Below, one piece after another: positions 8,354 through 17,047 of a stretch of DNA of 43,519 nt. A program made the translations under genes and the position numbers. This DNA comes from DATNPH01 sp036703315. GTDB lineage: Bacteria > Cyanobacteriota > Cyanobacteriia > Cyanobacteriales > Coleofasciculaceae. Each line of letters opens with the position of its first letter. Positions within the stretch are counted from its first letter, which is position 1. The notes beneath the pieces were generated by a model. It was given only the letters and a program-made list of their open reading frames with translations. It did not search any database and was not told the origin of the DNA. The DNA lies in assembly GCA_036703315.1 (NCBI GenBank), contig DATNPH010000110.1:1-43519 (forward strand). The letters run 5' to 3'.

Positions 8354-8596
8354 ATGAACAGATTGATGAGGGCATTGCCTGTATTGATAATAGCTGGTCT
8401 TGTTTGGGTTAACCTTATTGCTCAAGGTATTGCCAGCCCCAAACAGTTGGAAGTTTCAGGTGCTGATGCTTCCAGAGAAATGATCAAGAAGCTATCAACC
8501 CCAGCTAACACATCGAAATCATTGTCCTATATTGTAGCAGCTAGAGACGAACCGGACACTAACTGTCGCGATTTAGGAGCTTGTAAGAGTCGGTGA
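8354..8596 (+). CDS. Small exported peptide, 80 aa, with signal sequence
   Basis: Not recognised as a family. Start supported by ggaga at about 8344-8348, eight to nine bases before the ATG. Residues 1-28 form a clear signal peptide: basic MNRLMR, hydrophobic core VLIIAGLVWVNLIA and an AQGIAS cleavage-like region. The mature part is about 50 residues, polar, and ends DTNCRDLGACKSR with two cysteines six residues apart that could form a disulphide. It sits between the two STAND genes on the same strand, but with over 200 bases either side, so it may be independent. It could be a periplasmic signal peptide or simply a small secreted protein. Confidence 0.5.
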   Translation: MNRLMRALPVLIIAGLVWVNLIAQGIASPKQLEVSGADASREMIKKLSTPANTSKSLSYIVAARDEPDTNCRDLGACKSR

Positions 8597-8811
8597 CAAC
8601 TTGCCAAAAGCCTGTCTTCTCGTTTTTATGGCAGCCTCTGTCGGTATGTAACTATACTATTAAACAGTGAATAAGGGGTGAGGGGCTATACCCCCTAAAT
8701 GTGCTGTAAATGCAGATCTGCTTTTAGAAACAGGCTTAGCTACTGCCAGCTGAGTATAGACTTCTGATGGGATATCAATCTGGCTCTGGCAGAGGCGAAC
8801 AAGTTGCAGCG

Positions 8812-11800
8812 ATGACTCTATCTGAAGATATCGCCAGTTACAACCAAAACTCTTTAAAAACTCTGCTCCGGGCAATTACCCGATCTGAGGGAAGTTTTTC
8901 ATTGATATTAGCACGTTGCAACTATACCACTTTGCGGCAGCAAATCGTGAGGCAGTTGCAGGAGCAATGTACCGTTCAAATTCGAGAGCTGGTTCTGGAG
9001 CAGTCGGTTAAGACACTATATACCACAATTGAAGCCAACCTTGATCAGGAGCAGCCAACAGCCTTAATGGTGTTTGGGTTGGAGGCAGTCAGCGACATTG
9101 ATCAAGTATTAACTTCAACCAACCGAGTACGAGAGGAGTTTCGCAATTTTGCTTTTCCCCTCGTAGTGTGGGTTACGGATGAGGTATTGCAAAAGCTGAT
9201 TCGGTTAGTACCAGACTTCCATGGTTGGGCAACAACGGTTGAATTTGCGATCGCAACCGACGAATTAATTAACTTCATCCAACAAACTACCGACAAAGTC
9301 TTTGCCACAGTGTTGGAGGCTGGCACCAGCCTGTTTCTGGACAATGCCGCTCTCAATCTGGGTATTGGTTCCCCACTTCGCGCTGAACTTGAGTCAGCTA
9401 GGAAAGAACTGCAAAGTCGGGGTGTAAGTCTAGATCCAGAGCTAGAAGCCAGTTTGGAATTTGTCCTCGGTCGAGATGCAGATGGTTCACTTAAGCAATC
9501 ACGACACCATTATGAGCGAAGTTTAGCCCTTTGGCAGCAGAGCGATAACTTGGAGCGGTGCGGGTGCTTACTATACTATTTAGGTCTTTGGTGGCGCACA
9601 TACGCCTTAGGCCATCGCAATGAGTATGATTTAGCTTGCTACCAAGCGAGGGATTATTTTCAGCAATCTGTTGAGGTTTTTGAGCAGGCTAATCGCCTAG
9701 ACCTCGTTGCCAAGTTTATCAACACCTTGGGTGATTCACTGCAAAGGCTTAAGCATTGGCATGAGTTAGAGGCTGTTGCCAACAAAGCCTTAGTCCTGCA
9801 TCAAGCCGATCTTGAGCTTTTCAAACTAGCAAGAGCTTATGGGTTTTTGGCTGAGGTAGCGCTAGCTAGATCTGACTGGAACCACGCACAGGAATTGGCT
9901 CAACTAGCAATCTTTCTTCTGGAAAATGCGGAAGCACAAGCCTCAACTCCTGTCTCATCAGAGCACAATGCCTATTTAGACTGGGAACGCTCATTTCATC
10001 GAGGTTGGTATTTATTCTCGTTAGCCAAAGCGTACTCAGCAATTGGGAAAGCCCAAGAGGCGCTCAAAACTCTAGAAGCCGCTAGAGCAACAACCAAATC
10101 CCAATATGATCCCGAGCTTTACATAGGAATTTTGGAAAAGTTGCGATCGCTCTACTTTCAGCAAGGGGACTATCTAAAAGCCTTCCAAACCAAACAAGAA
10201 CGGCGATCGATTGAACATCAATATGGGTATCGTGCCTTCATCGGTGCTGGTCGCTTGCAGCCAAAGCAACAAGTCACTAACCCAGCCCTCCCTCATATTA
10301 AGCAGCAAGGGACAGTTGCCCAAGAAATTGCCACTTCTGGAAGGCAGCAAGATGTCAATCGCCTAGTTGAGCGCCTCAGCCGCGATGACTACAAATTGAC
10401 AGTAATTCACGGACAATCAGGCGTTGGCAAAAGTTCACTGGTGCAGGCTGGGTTAATCCCGGCTTTGAAGCAGAAAGTTATTAACACCCGTGATGTTTTA
10501 CCTGTCTTGCAGCAAGTCTATACCGATTGGACTAGGGAATTGGGCGAATGTTTAGCAGAAGTACTTGTCAGGACACAAAATTGCACTAGCTTCTACGGAA
10601 CCACGTTGGGGCTGTCGCACCCGGCTTCCCCAATGCTGACGTGCGGCTTTACTAACATGCCTGAACCCGTAACCCTCGATTCAACCGCCACTATCCTGGA
10701 ACAGTTGCAAAAAAATTCTGAAAATAATTTTTTGACTATTCTAATTTTTGACCAGTTTGAGGAATTTTTTTTCATTTATAAAGACCCCATACAGAGAAGA
10801 TTTTTTTATGAATTCTTGCGAGAATGTCTAAATATACCCTATGTAAAAGTTATCCTTTCACTTCGCGAAGATTATATATCTTATCTGCTTGAGTGCAATA
10901 ATCGCCTGACAAGTCTAGATGTTGTAAACAATAACATTCTCGATAAAAGCAATCTATTTTATCTAGGTAATTTCTCGCCAGAAGACGCCAATTTAGTTAT
11001 TAATAATTTTACCGAGCAAGCACATTTTTACTTAGATTCAGACCTGATAGAGCAATTAGTCAATGATTTAGCGGTAGAACTCGGCGAGGTTCGCCCGATT
11101 GAATTACAAGTTGTCGGTGCGCAACTACAAGAAGAAAACATCACTAGTCTGATACAGTATCGTCAATCTGGTCCGAAGGCGGAGCTGGTTAAGCGATTTT
11201 TAGAGGAAGTGATCAAAGACTGTGGACCGGAAAATGAACAAGCAGCTCGGTTAGTCTTGTACTTGTTAACAGATGACAGTGGAACTCGTCCTTTTAAGAA
11301 TCGTACTGAATTAGCTAGCTCTTTATCCGCCTTAGAAGAATCTGAAAAATTAGACTTAGTATTAGAAATTCTGGTCAAGTCAGGGTTGGTTTTTCTGTTA
11401 CCAGGAGTTCCGGCTGAGCGCTACCAGTTGGTTCATGATTATCTAGTAACATTCATCCGCCAACAACATAGTTTATTGGCAAAGCTGGAGAAGCAAAGAC
11501 AAGAACTGCTGCGCCGACAAGCCGAAGTTAAGCAACTGCGTAGGCTGATATGGTTCTTAGGGGTAGCTGTCGCTGTTGGCATTATCATGGGAGTTCTTGC
11601 CACCTGGGCAGAACGAGAGCGACGACGAGCCGTAACGAGTGAAATCAAAGCCCATACCGACTCCGCCGCCGCACTGTTTGCCTTACATAAACCGTTGGAT
11701 GCACTGCGAGAAAGTTTAATAGCTGGAACACAACTGAAACGTGAAACCTGGGCAAAAGCGGATTCTTCAACTCTGGCTAAGGTAGTCACGGCGCTACAGC

Positions 11801-13680
11801 AGACTGTTCACGGGACTCGAGAGCGCAATCGACTACAAGACCATAGAGATACTGTCTTTAGCGTCAGTTTTAGCCCGGATGGCAACACTATAGCTTCAGC
11901 CAGTGCGGACAGAACGGTCAAGCTCTGGAGCCTGGATGGTAAAGTGCTAAAGACTTTAGAGGGTCATACCGATAGTGTCTCTAGCGTTAGTTTTAGCCCC
12001 GATGGTCAGACCATTGCCTCGACGAGTTTGGATCAGACTATAAAACTCTGGAGTCGTAATGGTTCCTTGCTCAAAACGTTAGCGGGACATACTAACAAGG
12101 TTCTTAGCGTCAGTTTCAGCCCTGATGGTCGAACCCTCGCCTCGGCTAGTGCTGATCAGACAATAAAGTTCTGGAATCGTGACGGCAGCTTGAGAGCAAC
12201 GGTAAAAGCAGGCAAAGGCTCGATCCGGAATCTAAGTTTTAGCCCGGATGGTAAGACAATTGCTTCAGCGGGCTTGGATGGTACCGTAAAACTCTGGCGT
12301 ACAGATGGCACCTTGCTGAAAACGTTAAAGGGACATAGAGATAATGTCCTTAGCGTTAGTTTCAGTCCCGACGGTCAGAGGATTGCTTCTGCTAGTTTGG
12401 ATGGTACTGTGAAACTTTGGAATCTGAATGGCACCTTACTCAAAACTCTCAAAGGGCATGAAGATGGTGTCTTGAGCGTTAGTTTTAGCCCTGACGGTCA
12501 GACGATCGCTTCAGCGAGTCGAGATGGTACAGTCAAACTCTGGAGTCTTAAGGGGGATTTGCAATCAACCCTGAAAGGTCATCAATTTTGGGTCTTTAGC
12601 GTCAGTTTTAGCCCAGATGGCAAAACGCTTGCCTCGGCAGGTAGCGATCGCACCATCAGACTTTGGAATCTTAGTCGCATTAGTCCCACAACTCTCAGAC
12701 AACACAGCAAAACAGTTAGTAACGTCAGTTTTAGCCCGGATGGTCAATTGATCGCCTCCGCCAGTGAAGACAACAGTATTAAGCTTTGGAAGCGTGACGG
12801 AACATTTATCCGCTCCCTGACTGGGCATAAGGCTGGGGTTTGGAGTGTCAGCTTCTCACCAGATAGCAAGATGATTGCCTCGGCAAGTGGAGATGAAACA
12901 GTAAAACTTTGGAAACTAGACGGTACCCTGCTGAAAACGTTAAAAGAGCACACTGATAGTGTATTGAGCGTGAATTTCAGCCCCAACGGCCAGACTATTG
13001 TCTCAGCCAGCAAGGATAACACCATTAAGCTTTGGAGTCGCGAGGGTAAGTTGCTGAGAACACTGGACAAGCATGAGAGTCCAGTCAATTGGGTAACGTT
13101 TAGTCCAGACGGTAAGTTGATTGCCTCAGCCAGTGATGACACAACCGTCAAACTCTGGAACTCACAGGGTACCTTACTCAAAACCCTAGAGGGACATCAA
13201 GATAGGGTTCAAAGCCTCAGCTTTAGCCCCGATGGACAAATCGCTTCTGCAAGTGTTGATGGCACCGTGAAACTTTGGAGCGTTGATGGCAAGGAACTCA
13301 AAACGCTCAAAGGTCATAACGATTGGGTTTCTAGCGTCAGTTTCAGTCCTGATGGACAAATCGCCTCTGCGAGTCGAGACGGAACTGTGAAACTCTGGAG
13401 AACCGATGGCACTTTGCTAGCTACGCTCACAGGACATGAGGGAGCAGTCAATTGGGTAAGCTTTAGCCCTACTCGTCATACCCTCGCCTCGGCAGGTGAG
13501 GATAGGACAGTAATTTTGTGGAATTTAGACGATATCAATCTGGATGATTTACTCCAGCGTGGTTGCAATCAGATTCAGGATTATCTCAAGACTAACCCGG
13601 CTTTTGAACAAAACGATGCCTTCGGCGCTGAAGAAAGCGCAGGACGCCATCTGTGTACTGACTACTGGACAAGACGCTAA
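8812..13680 (+). CDS. Giant STAND NTPase: Walker-less module, TPR, NTPase, TM, 14 WD40 blades
   Basis: A signalling protein of about 1622 residues. Domains in order: a Walker-less P-loop-like module (1-175) paralogous to the 161-aa protein encoded upstream; TPR-like helices (about 190-480); a STAND NTPase with Walker A HGQSGVGKSS (near 535) and Walker B ILIFDQFEEFFF (near 645); a C-terminal STAND region; one hydrophobic segment LIWFLGVAVAVGIIMGVL (near 910-930) that may anchor it in the membrane; then 14 WD40 repeats, enough for two seven-bladed propellers, and a short tail. The propellers are the likely sensor. I prefer the ATG at 8812 because it matches the paralogue's N-terminus; an ATG at 8767 adds 15 residues. 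No catalytic effector is visible, so output may pass to partners. A palindromic in-frame insertion lies near 10602-10643. Confidence 0.88.
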   Translation: MTLSEDIASYNQNSLKTLLRAITRSEGSFSLILARCNYTTLRQQIVRQLQEQCTVQIRELVLEQSVKTLYTTIEANLDQEQPTALMVFGLEAVSDIDQVLTSTNRVREEFRNFAFPLVVWVTDEVLQKLIRLVPDFHGWATTVEFAIATDELINFIQQTTDKVFATVLEAGTSLFLDNAALNLGIGSPLRAELESARKELQSRGVSLDPELEASLEFVLGRDADGSLKQSRHHYERSLALWQQSDNLERCGCLLYYLGLWWRTYALGHRNEYDLACYQARDYFQQSVEVFEQANRLDLVAKFINTLGDSLQRLKHWHELEAVANKALVLHQADLELFKLARAYGFLAEVALARSDWNHAQELAQLAIFLLENAEAQASTPVSSEHNAYLDWERSFHRGWYLFSLAKAYSAIGKAQEALKTLEAARATTKSQYDPELYIGILEKLRSLYFQQGDYLKAFQTKQERRSIEHQYGYRAFIGAGRLQPKQQVTNPALPHIKQQGTVAQEIATSGRQQDVNRLVERLSRDDYKLTVIHGQSGVGKSSLVQAGLIPALKQKVINTRDVLPVLQQVYTDWTRELGECLAEVLVRTQNCTSFYGTTLGLSHPASPMLTCGFTNMPEPVTLDSTATILEQLQKNSENNFLTILIFDQFEEFFFIYKDPIQRRFFYEFLRECLNIPYVKVILSLREDYISYLLECNNRLTSLDVVNNNILDKSNLFYLGNFSPEDANLVINNFTEQAHFYLDSDLIEQLVNDLAVELGEVRPIELQVVGAQLQEENITSLIQYRQSGPKAELVKRFLEEVIKDCGPENEQAARLVLYLLTDDSGTRPFKNRTELASSLSALEESEKLDLVLEILVKSGLVFLLPGVPAERYQLVHDYLVTFIRQQHSLLAKLEKQRQELLRRQAEVKQLRRLIWFLGVAVAVGIIMGVLATWAERERRRAVTSEIKAHTDSAAALFALHKPLDALRESLIAGTQLKRETWAKADSSTLAKVVTALQQTVHGTRERNRLQDHRDTVFSVSFSPDGNTIASASADRTVKLWSLDGKVLKTLEGHTDSVSSVSFSPDGQTIASTSLDQTIKLWSRNGSLLKTLAGHTNKVLSVSFSPDGRTLASASADQTIKFWNRDGSLRATVKAGKGSIRNLSFSPDGKTIASAGLDGTVKLWRTDGTLLKTLKGHRDNVLSVSFSPDGQRIASASLDGTVKLWNLNGTLLKTLKGHEDGVLSVSFSPDGQTIASASRDGTVKLWSLKGDLQSTLKGHQFWVFSVSFSPDGKTLASAGSDRTIRLWNLSRISPTTLRQHSKTVSNVSFSPDGQLIASASEDNSIKLWKRDGTFIRSLTGHKAGVWSVSFSPDSKMIASASGDETVKLWKLDGTLLKTLKEHTDSVLSVNFSPNGQTIVSASKDNTIKLWSREGKLLRTLDKHESPVNWVTFSPDGKLIASASDDTTVKLWNSQGTLLKTLEGHQDRVQSLSFSPDGQIASASVDGTVKLWSVDGKELKTLKGHNDWVSSVSFSPDGQIASASRDGTVKLWRTDGTLLATLTGHEGAVNWVSFSPTRHTLASAGEDRTVILWNLDDINLDDLLQRGCNQIQDYLKTNPAFEQNDAFGAEESAGRHLCTDYWTRR
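10602..10643. repeat. Palindromic insertion within the STAND NTPase coding sequence
   Basis: cacgttgggg (10602-10611) and ccccaa...gacgtg (10628-10643) form an imperfect inverted repeat. The encoded stretch (GTTLGLSHPASPMLTCG) lies between Walker A and Walker B and is unlike the surrounding helical sequence. I infer a small repeat that entered in frame. The exact borders are uncertain. Confidence 0.35.
11842..13530 (+). repeat. Fourteen tandem WD40-coding repeats of about 123 bp
   Basis: Each unit encodes H-x3-V-x-SVSFSPDG-x-IASAS-x-D-x-TVKLW-x3-G-x-LLKTLKG. Fourteen units follow one another with no spacer. Units 12 and 13 lack one residue before IASAS. Unit 4 has lost its first His (GKGSIRN), and unit 14 diverges at SPTRHT. 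Neighbouring units are close in DNA as well as protein, which suggests recent unit duplication and recombination. Confidence 0.9.
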
Positions 13681-13916
13681 TAGGGAAATCTCGATCTATA
13701 AATTGGAAATACTTATAAAATGTAAATAAGCCGCTCTGTATGCTTTGCTGCTTACGCATCCGGCTTTAGGAATCGGCAGCAAACCGCAACTGGCAACAGC
13801 CTTGCCAGCCGACATCAAAATTAATGATGTTTTAAGTATTGTTACCGCCCATGGTATGATTACCTAGGGTTTGTGGCCCACGAGCCAGCCTACTGGACTA
13901 GCTTCTACTGCTACCT

Positions 13917-14360
13917 GTGAACTTGTCAGACAACTCTATCCAACCAACACCGACAACCGAGGAACTTTCCTTAGAAAGTTCTTCACCCCCCGAAACCAGT
14001 TCCTCAATGCAGGAGTACTACCAGCTTAAACAAACGTTATTGTTGGTGACGCTTGCGTTAACTGGAATCATATTTGTCTGTGTGTGGATTTTTTACTCCC
14101 TTAACATTGCCTTGAATTATTTGATCGGGGCGTGCACAGGTATGGTTTACTTGAGAATGTTGGCTAAAGACGTTGAGCGGCTAGGTCAACAAAAAAGGAG
14201 TGTGGGTTCTACTCGGCTCGCGCTTTTTATTGGGCTATTTGTCGTTGCCACTCAATGGCAAAAATTGCATATTTTGCCCATATTTTTAGGGTTTCTGACT
14301 TTTAAAGCCGCAATCATCGTCTATGTGTTGCAAAGCACACTGCTCCCTACTTCTAAGTAG
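13917..14360 (+). CDS. atp1: ATP synthase protein I (Atp1/UncI)
   Basis: First gene of the ATP synthase operon. It begins at a GTG; the reading VNLSDNS gives a polar, Ser/Thr/Pro-rich leader of about 30 residues, then the conserved body. Four hydrophobic segments (LLLVTLALTGIIFVCVWIFY, LNYLIGACTGMVYL, LALFIGLFVVATQ, FLGFLTFKAAIIVYVL) make it an integral membrane protein. Family knowledge: Atp1 is not part of the finished enzyme and is thought to help c-ring assembly. Position directly before subunit a is the normal cyanobacterial order. The 236 bases upstream should carry the operon promoter, but I cannot point to a clear -35/-10 pair. Confidence 0.88.
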   Translation: MNLSDNSIQPTPTTEELSLESSSPPETSSSMQEYYQLKQTLLLVTLALTGIIFVCVWIFYSLNIALNYLIGACTGMVYLRMLAKDVERLGQQKRSVGSTRLALFIGLFVVATQWQKLHILPIFLGFLTFKAAIIVYVLQSTLLPTSK

Positions 14361-14419
14361 GTTAAGTTAATAGTCAGAAAGTGTTTCACCCTTGACAGAT
14401 TTCAGGGGAAATATCCGGA

Positions 14420-15175
14420 ATGGAAATGATAGATGGTTTGAGCGTTCTGAATTCTTTCCCCCTTGCTGAATTAGAAGTTGGTCAGCATTTATACTGGCAC
14501 ATTGGCAATTTAAAAGTACACGGGCAGGTTTTCATAACGTCTTGGGTTGTGATTGCCATTCTCGTCACAGCTTCGATTGCTGCAACTCGGAATATTCAGC
14601 GAATTCCTAGCGGCATCCAGAATTTTATGGAGTACGCTTTGGAATTTCTTCGGGATTTGGCAAAAAACCAAATCGGGGAGAAAGAGTATCGTCCCTGGGT
14701 GCCTTTTGTTGGCACTCTCTTTTTGTTCATTTTTGTGTCAAATTGGTCTGGGGCGCTGGTTCCCTGGAAGCTAATTAAGCTGCCAGCCGGTGAGCTATCG
14801 GCTCCAACAAGCGATATCAATACAACGGTTGCCTTTGCCTTACTTACTTCTCTGGCGTACTTCTACGCTGGGTTGAGTAAGAAGGGTTTAATAAGGTACT
14901 TTGCAGGTTATGCCCAGCCGACTCCAATCATGCTGCCTTTCAGGGTTTTGGAAGATTTCACAAAGCCCCTCTCCCTCAGCTTCCGTCTGTTCGGGAACAT
15001 CCTAGCAGATGAACTGGTGGTAGGAGTATTAGTTCTGCTGGTTCCCCTGTTTGTCCCTCTGCCAGTGATGGCTCTAGGTTTATTCACTAGCGCCATTCAA
15101 GCACTTATCTTTGCTACCTTGGCAGCCGCTTATATTGGAGAAGCTTTAGAAGAGCATGGGGAAGAACATCATTAG
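14420..15175 (+). CDS. atpB: ATP synthase F0 subunit a
   Basis: Membrane subunit a (also named atpI in cyanobacteria and chloroplasts) forms the two proton half-channels facing the c-ring. 251 residues with five to six hydrophobic segments. The essential arginine is Arg189 in PLSLSFRLFGNILADELVVG, with the conserved Asn and Glu that follow. RPWVPFVGTLFLFIFVSNWSG (91-111) is the typical second conserved block. A second ATG two codons in (14426) is an equally good start. It lies 59 bases after atp1 and 134 bases before atpE. Confidence 0.96.
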   Translation: MEMIDGLSVLNSFPLAELEVGQHLYWHIGNLKVHGQVFITSWVVIAILVTASIAATRNIQRIPSGIQNFMEYALEFLRDLAKNQIGEKEYRPWVPFVGTLFLFIFVSNWSGALVPWKLIKLPAGELSAPTSDINTTVAFALLTSLAYFYAGLSKKGLIRYFAGYAQPTPIMLPFRVLEDFTKPLSLSFRLFGNILADELVVGVLVLLVPLFVPLPVMALGLFTSAIQALIFATLAAAYIGEALEEHGEEHH

Positions 15176-15309
15176 TGAAGGGAATAACCTTTGAGATGAT
15201 GACTGGCTTTTCGCTCATCTAGTAGTACCACAAGTCCGAATTAAAAAACGGATTTTTCAAGGTAGAACTCTTCGTTTGTTGTTGTTTTTTTAATTAGAGG
15301 AAAATCACG

Positions 15310-15558
15310 ATGGATCCATTAATTGCCGCTGCTTCCGTTGTTGCTGCTGCTCTGGCTGTTGGTCTTGCTGCTATCGGCCCTGGCATCGGTCAAGGAAATG
15401 CTGCTGGTCAAGCCGTGGAAGGAATTGCACGTCAGCCAGAAGCAGAAGGTAAAATTCGCGGCACCCTGCTGTTGAGCTTGGCGTTCATGGAAGCGCTAAC
15501 GATTTACGGTCTTGTGGTTGCCCTCGTTTTGCTGTTTGCTAACCCCTTCGCAGCCTAG
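15310..15558 (+). CDS. atpE: ATP synthase F0 subunit c
   Basis: Proteolipid of the proton-driven rotor ring (atpH in chloroplast naming). 82 residues in two membrane helices joined by the polar loop RQPEAEGK (41-48). The proton-carrying carboxylate is Glu61 in LAFMEALTIYG. The first helix has the GxGxG-type packing face AIGPGIGQGNAAG. Translation should be strong: agagga lies eight bases before the ATG. That fits the need for many c copies per enzyme, as does the hairpin just after the stop. Length and sequence are standard for cyanobacteria. Confidence 0.97.
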   Translation: MDPLIAAASVVAAALAVGLAAIGPGIGQGNAAGQAVEGIARQPEAEGKIRGTLLLSLAFMEALTIYGLVVALVLLFANPFAA

Positions 15559-15563
15559 TAATT

Positions 15564-15614
15564 TTTTCCCAGCATTTAGGTATCCGAAACGCGATCGCCC
15601 CAATGCTGGGAAAA
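15564..15614 (+). promoter_or_regulatory. Stem-loop between atpE and the b' gene
   Basis: ttttcccagcatt (15564-15576) and aatgctgggaaaa (15602-15614) are a perfect 13-bp inverted repeat around a 25-base loop that contains a HIP1 site. It begins six bases after the atpE stop and has no long T-run. I infer a partial terminator or 3' stabiliser that lets atpE be made in excess over downstream genes. Confidence 0.6.
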
Positions 15615-15688
15615 TTTGTGACAAACCTAAAGATATCGCCATCCCAACTGAATAGCTGACTTGTTTTAAGCTGTGGGATCTGAAAATA

Positions 15689-16189
15689 ATGATGACACAT
15701 TGGACAATTTTACTGGCTGTTGAAGCCGCCGAGACCGCTGGAAAAAAAGGGGGCTTATTTGACTTTGACGCCACCCTGCCCTTAATGGCGTTGCAATTTA
15801 TACTCTTGGTGGTGGTGTTGAATGCAGTATTCTACAAACCCCTAAGTAAATCCATTGACGATCGCGACGACTTTGTTCGGAAGAACCTTTTAGAAGCCCG
15901 TGAACGTCTATCGAAAGCCCAGAACCTGGCAAAGCAGTATGAGCTAGAGCTAGGTGAAACTCGTCGCAAATCTCAAGCAACAATTGCGACAGCACAAGCG
16001 GATGCTCAGAAGATAGCGACCCAGAAGATGCAAGAAGCTCAAGCCGAAGCTCAGGCAAAGCGGGAGCAGGCACAGCAGGAGATCGAACAGCAAAAAGCCG
16101 AGGCATTTGCGTCGCTTGAAGAACAAGTGGATTCCCTCAGCAGCCAGATTCTGGAAAAACTCTTGGGCTCTGAACTGGTAAATCGATAA
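15689..16189 (+). CDS. atpF2: ATP synthase F0 subunit b'
   Basis: The second peripheral-stalk subunit (b', also called atpG in cyanobacteria), which pairs with b to hold F1 still. 166 residues: a short acidic-Gly leader, one membrane helix (LPLMALQFILLVVVLNAVFY, 30-49), then KPLSKSIDDRDDFVRKNLLEARERL and a long charged coiled coil rich in Ala, Gln and Glu to the end. No cleavable signal, as expected. Two adjacent ATG codons (15689, 15692) could each start it. A 288-base spacer with no visible gene separates it from atpF; that is longer than usual for this operon. Confidence 0.93.
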   Translation: MMTHWTILLAVEAAETAGKKGGLFDFDATLPLMALQFILLVVVLNAVFYKPLSKSIDDRDDFVRKNLLEARERLSKAQNLAKQYELELGETRRKSQATIATAQADAQKIATQKMQEAQAEAQAKREQAQQEIEQQKAEAFASLEEQVDSLSSQILEKLLGSELVNR

Positions 16190-16483
16190 AGTCAACAGTG
16201 AATGATGTTAGGCGTGCAAACACGTTAGATAGTGAACACGTATTCTGTTGCGGTGTGAGAGAGCAATTAACCGTTAACGAGGCTTGACTTCACAACAAAA
16301 GCAGGTAGGCTCTACTCCTGCATAAGAAACTAGCTCTCCAGAAGCATTGCCGACTGCGGTAGGGTAAAGAATTGATTTTGCTCAAAGGTCAATTTGTTAA
16401 TCGCGATCGGGGTTGGCAGCCTACGGTTCTTTGCCGTGATACACCAGTCAAAGTATTAACAATTTTCAATCTTCCAGTTGTAT

Positions 16484-17047
16484 ATGGCTATTATGAGTAC
16501 GTTCTCATTCCTGGCTACCGCAGCAGCGGAAGCAGCAGCAGAAGGCGGTTCGGAAGGTGGTTTGGGTCTAAACTTCGACATTCTAGAAACCAACCTGATT
16601 AACCTGGTGATTATCATTGGGGTACTATTTTTCTTTGGGCGTAAATTTTTAGGTAATACATTATCACAGAGACGCTCAAATATCGAAGAAGCGATTCGAG
16701 ACGCCGAAAAACGTCAGAAGGACGCCGCAGCCGCTTTAGCAGATGCCCAGCAGAAATTGGCAAAAGCCCAGGCGGAAGCTGAAAAAATTAGAGCCGCCGC
16801 GGAAGAAAGTGCCCAGGCAGCAAGAACTGCGGTTCTAGAAGCATCGCGTCAAGAGATCGAACGCATGAAAGAGACAGCGGTTCGGGATTTGAATACAGAT
16901 AGAGAAAGAGCGATCGCAGAACTTCGTCAGCGAGTGGCTGCTCTAGCTATGCAGCGAGTTGAGTCGCAACTCATAGACCGCTTAGATGAGTCGGCTCAAC
17001 ACCAGTTAATTGACCGCAGCATCGCTCTATTGGGAGGTGGATCATGA
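16484..17047 (+). CDS. atpF: ATP synthase F0 subunit b
   Basis: Peripheral-stalk subunit b. From the ATG at 16484 it has 187 residues; a TTG at 16478 in the same frame is less likely, and an ATG at 16493 is also possible. After an Ala/Glu/Gly-rich leader comes LNFDILETNLINLVIIIGVLFFFGRKFLG, the membrane segment (about residues 28-56), then a coiled coil (SQRRSNIEEAIRDAEKRQKDAAAAL onward) reaching F1. Its last four bases overlap the delta gene (ATGA), so both are coupled. The b and b' pair, rather than a b homodimer, is typical of photosynthetic organisms. Confidence 0.93.
   Translation: MAIMSTFSFLATAAAEAAAEGGSEGGLGLNFDILETNLINLVIIIGVLFFFGRKFLGNTLSQRRSNIEEAIRDAEKRQKDAAAALADAQQKLAKAQAEAEKIRAAAEESAQAARTAVLEASRQEIERMKETAVRDLNTDRERAIAELRQRVAALAMQRVESQLIDRLDESAQHQLIDRSIALLGGGS

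Noticed and set aside
12744..13181. Long antisense open frame opposite the WD40 array
   Set aside because: It is the mirror of a biased repeat; the same pattern (LPSRLQSLMVLS) recurs with the repeat period and there is no RBS.
11842..13530. Possible CRISPR-like tandem array
   Set aside because: Units are about 123 bp, contiguous, in frame and code for WD40 blades; there are no spacers and no cas genes.
13544..13729. Small plus-strand open frame at the end of the giant gene
   Set aside because: Nearly all of it lies inside the longer coding sequence, with no RBS or domain.
16372..16602. Short plus-strand open frame before atpF
   Set aside because: It overlaps the start of atpF in another frame, and its Arg/Ser-rich tail is the shadow of the Ala/Glu/Gly-rich leader.
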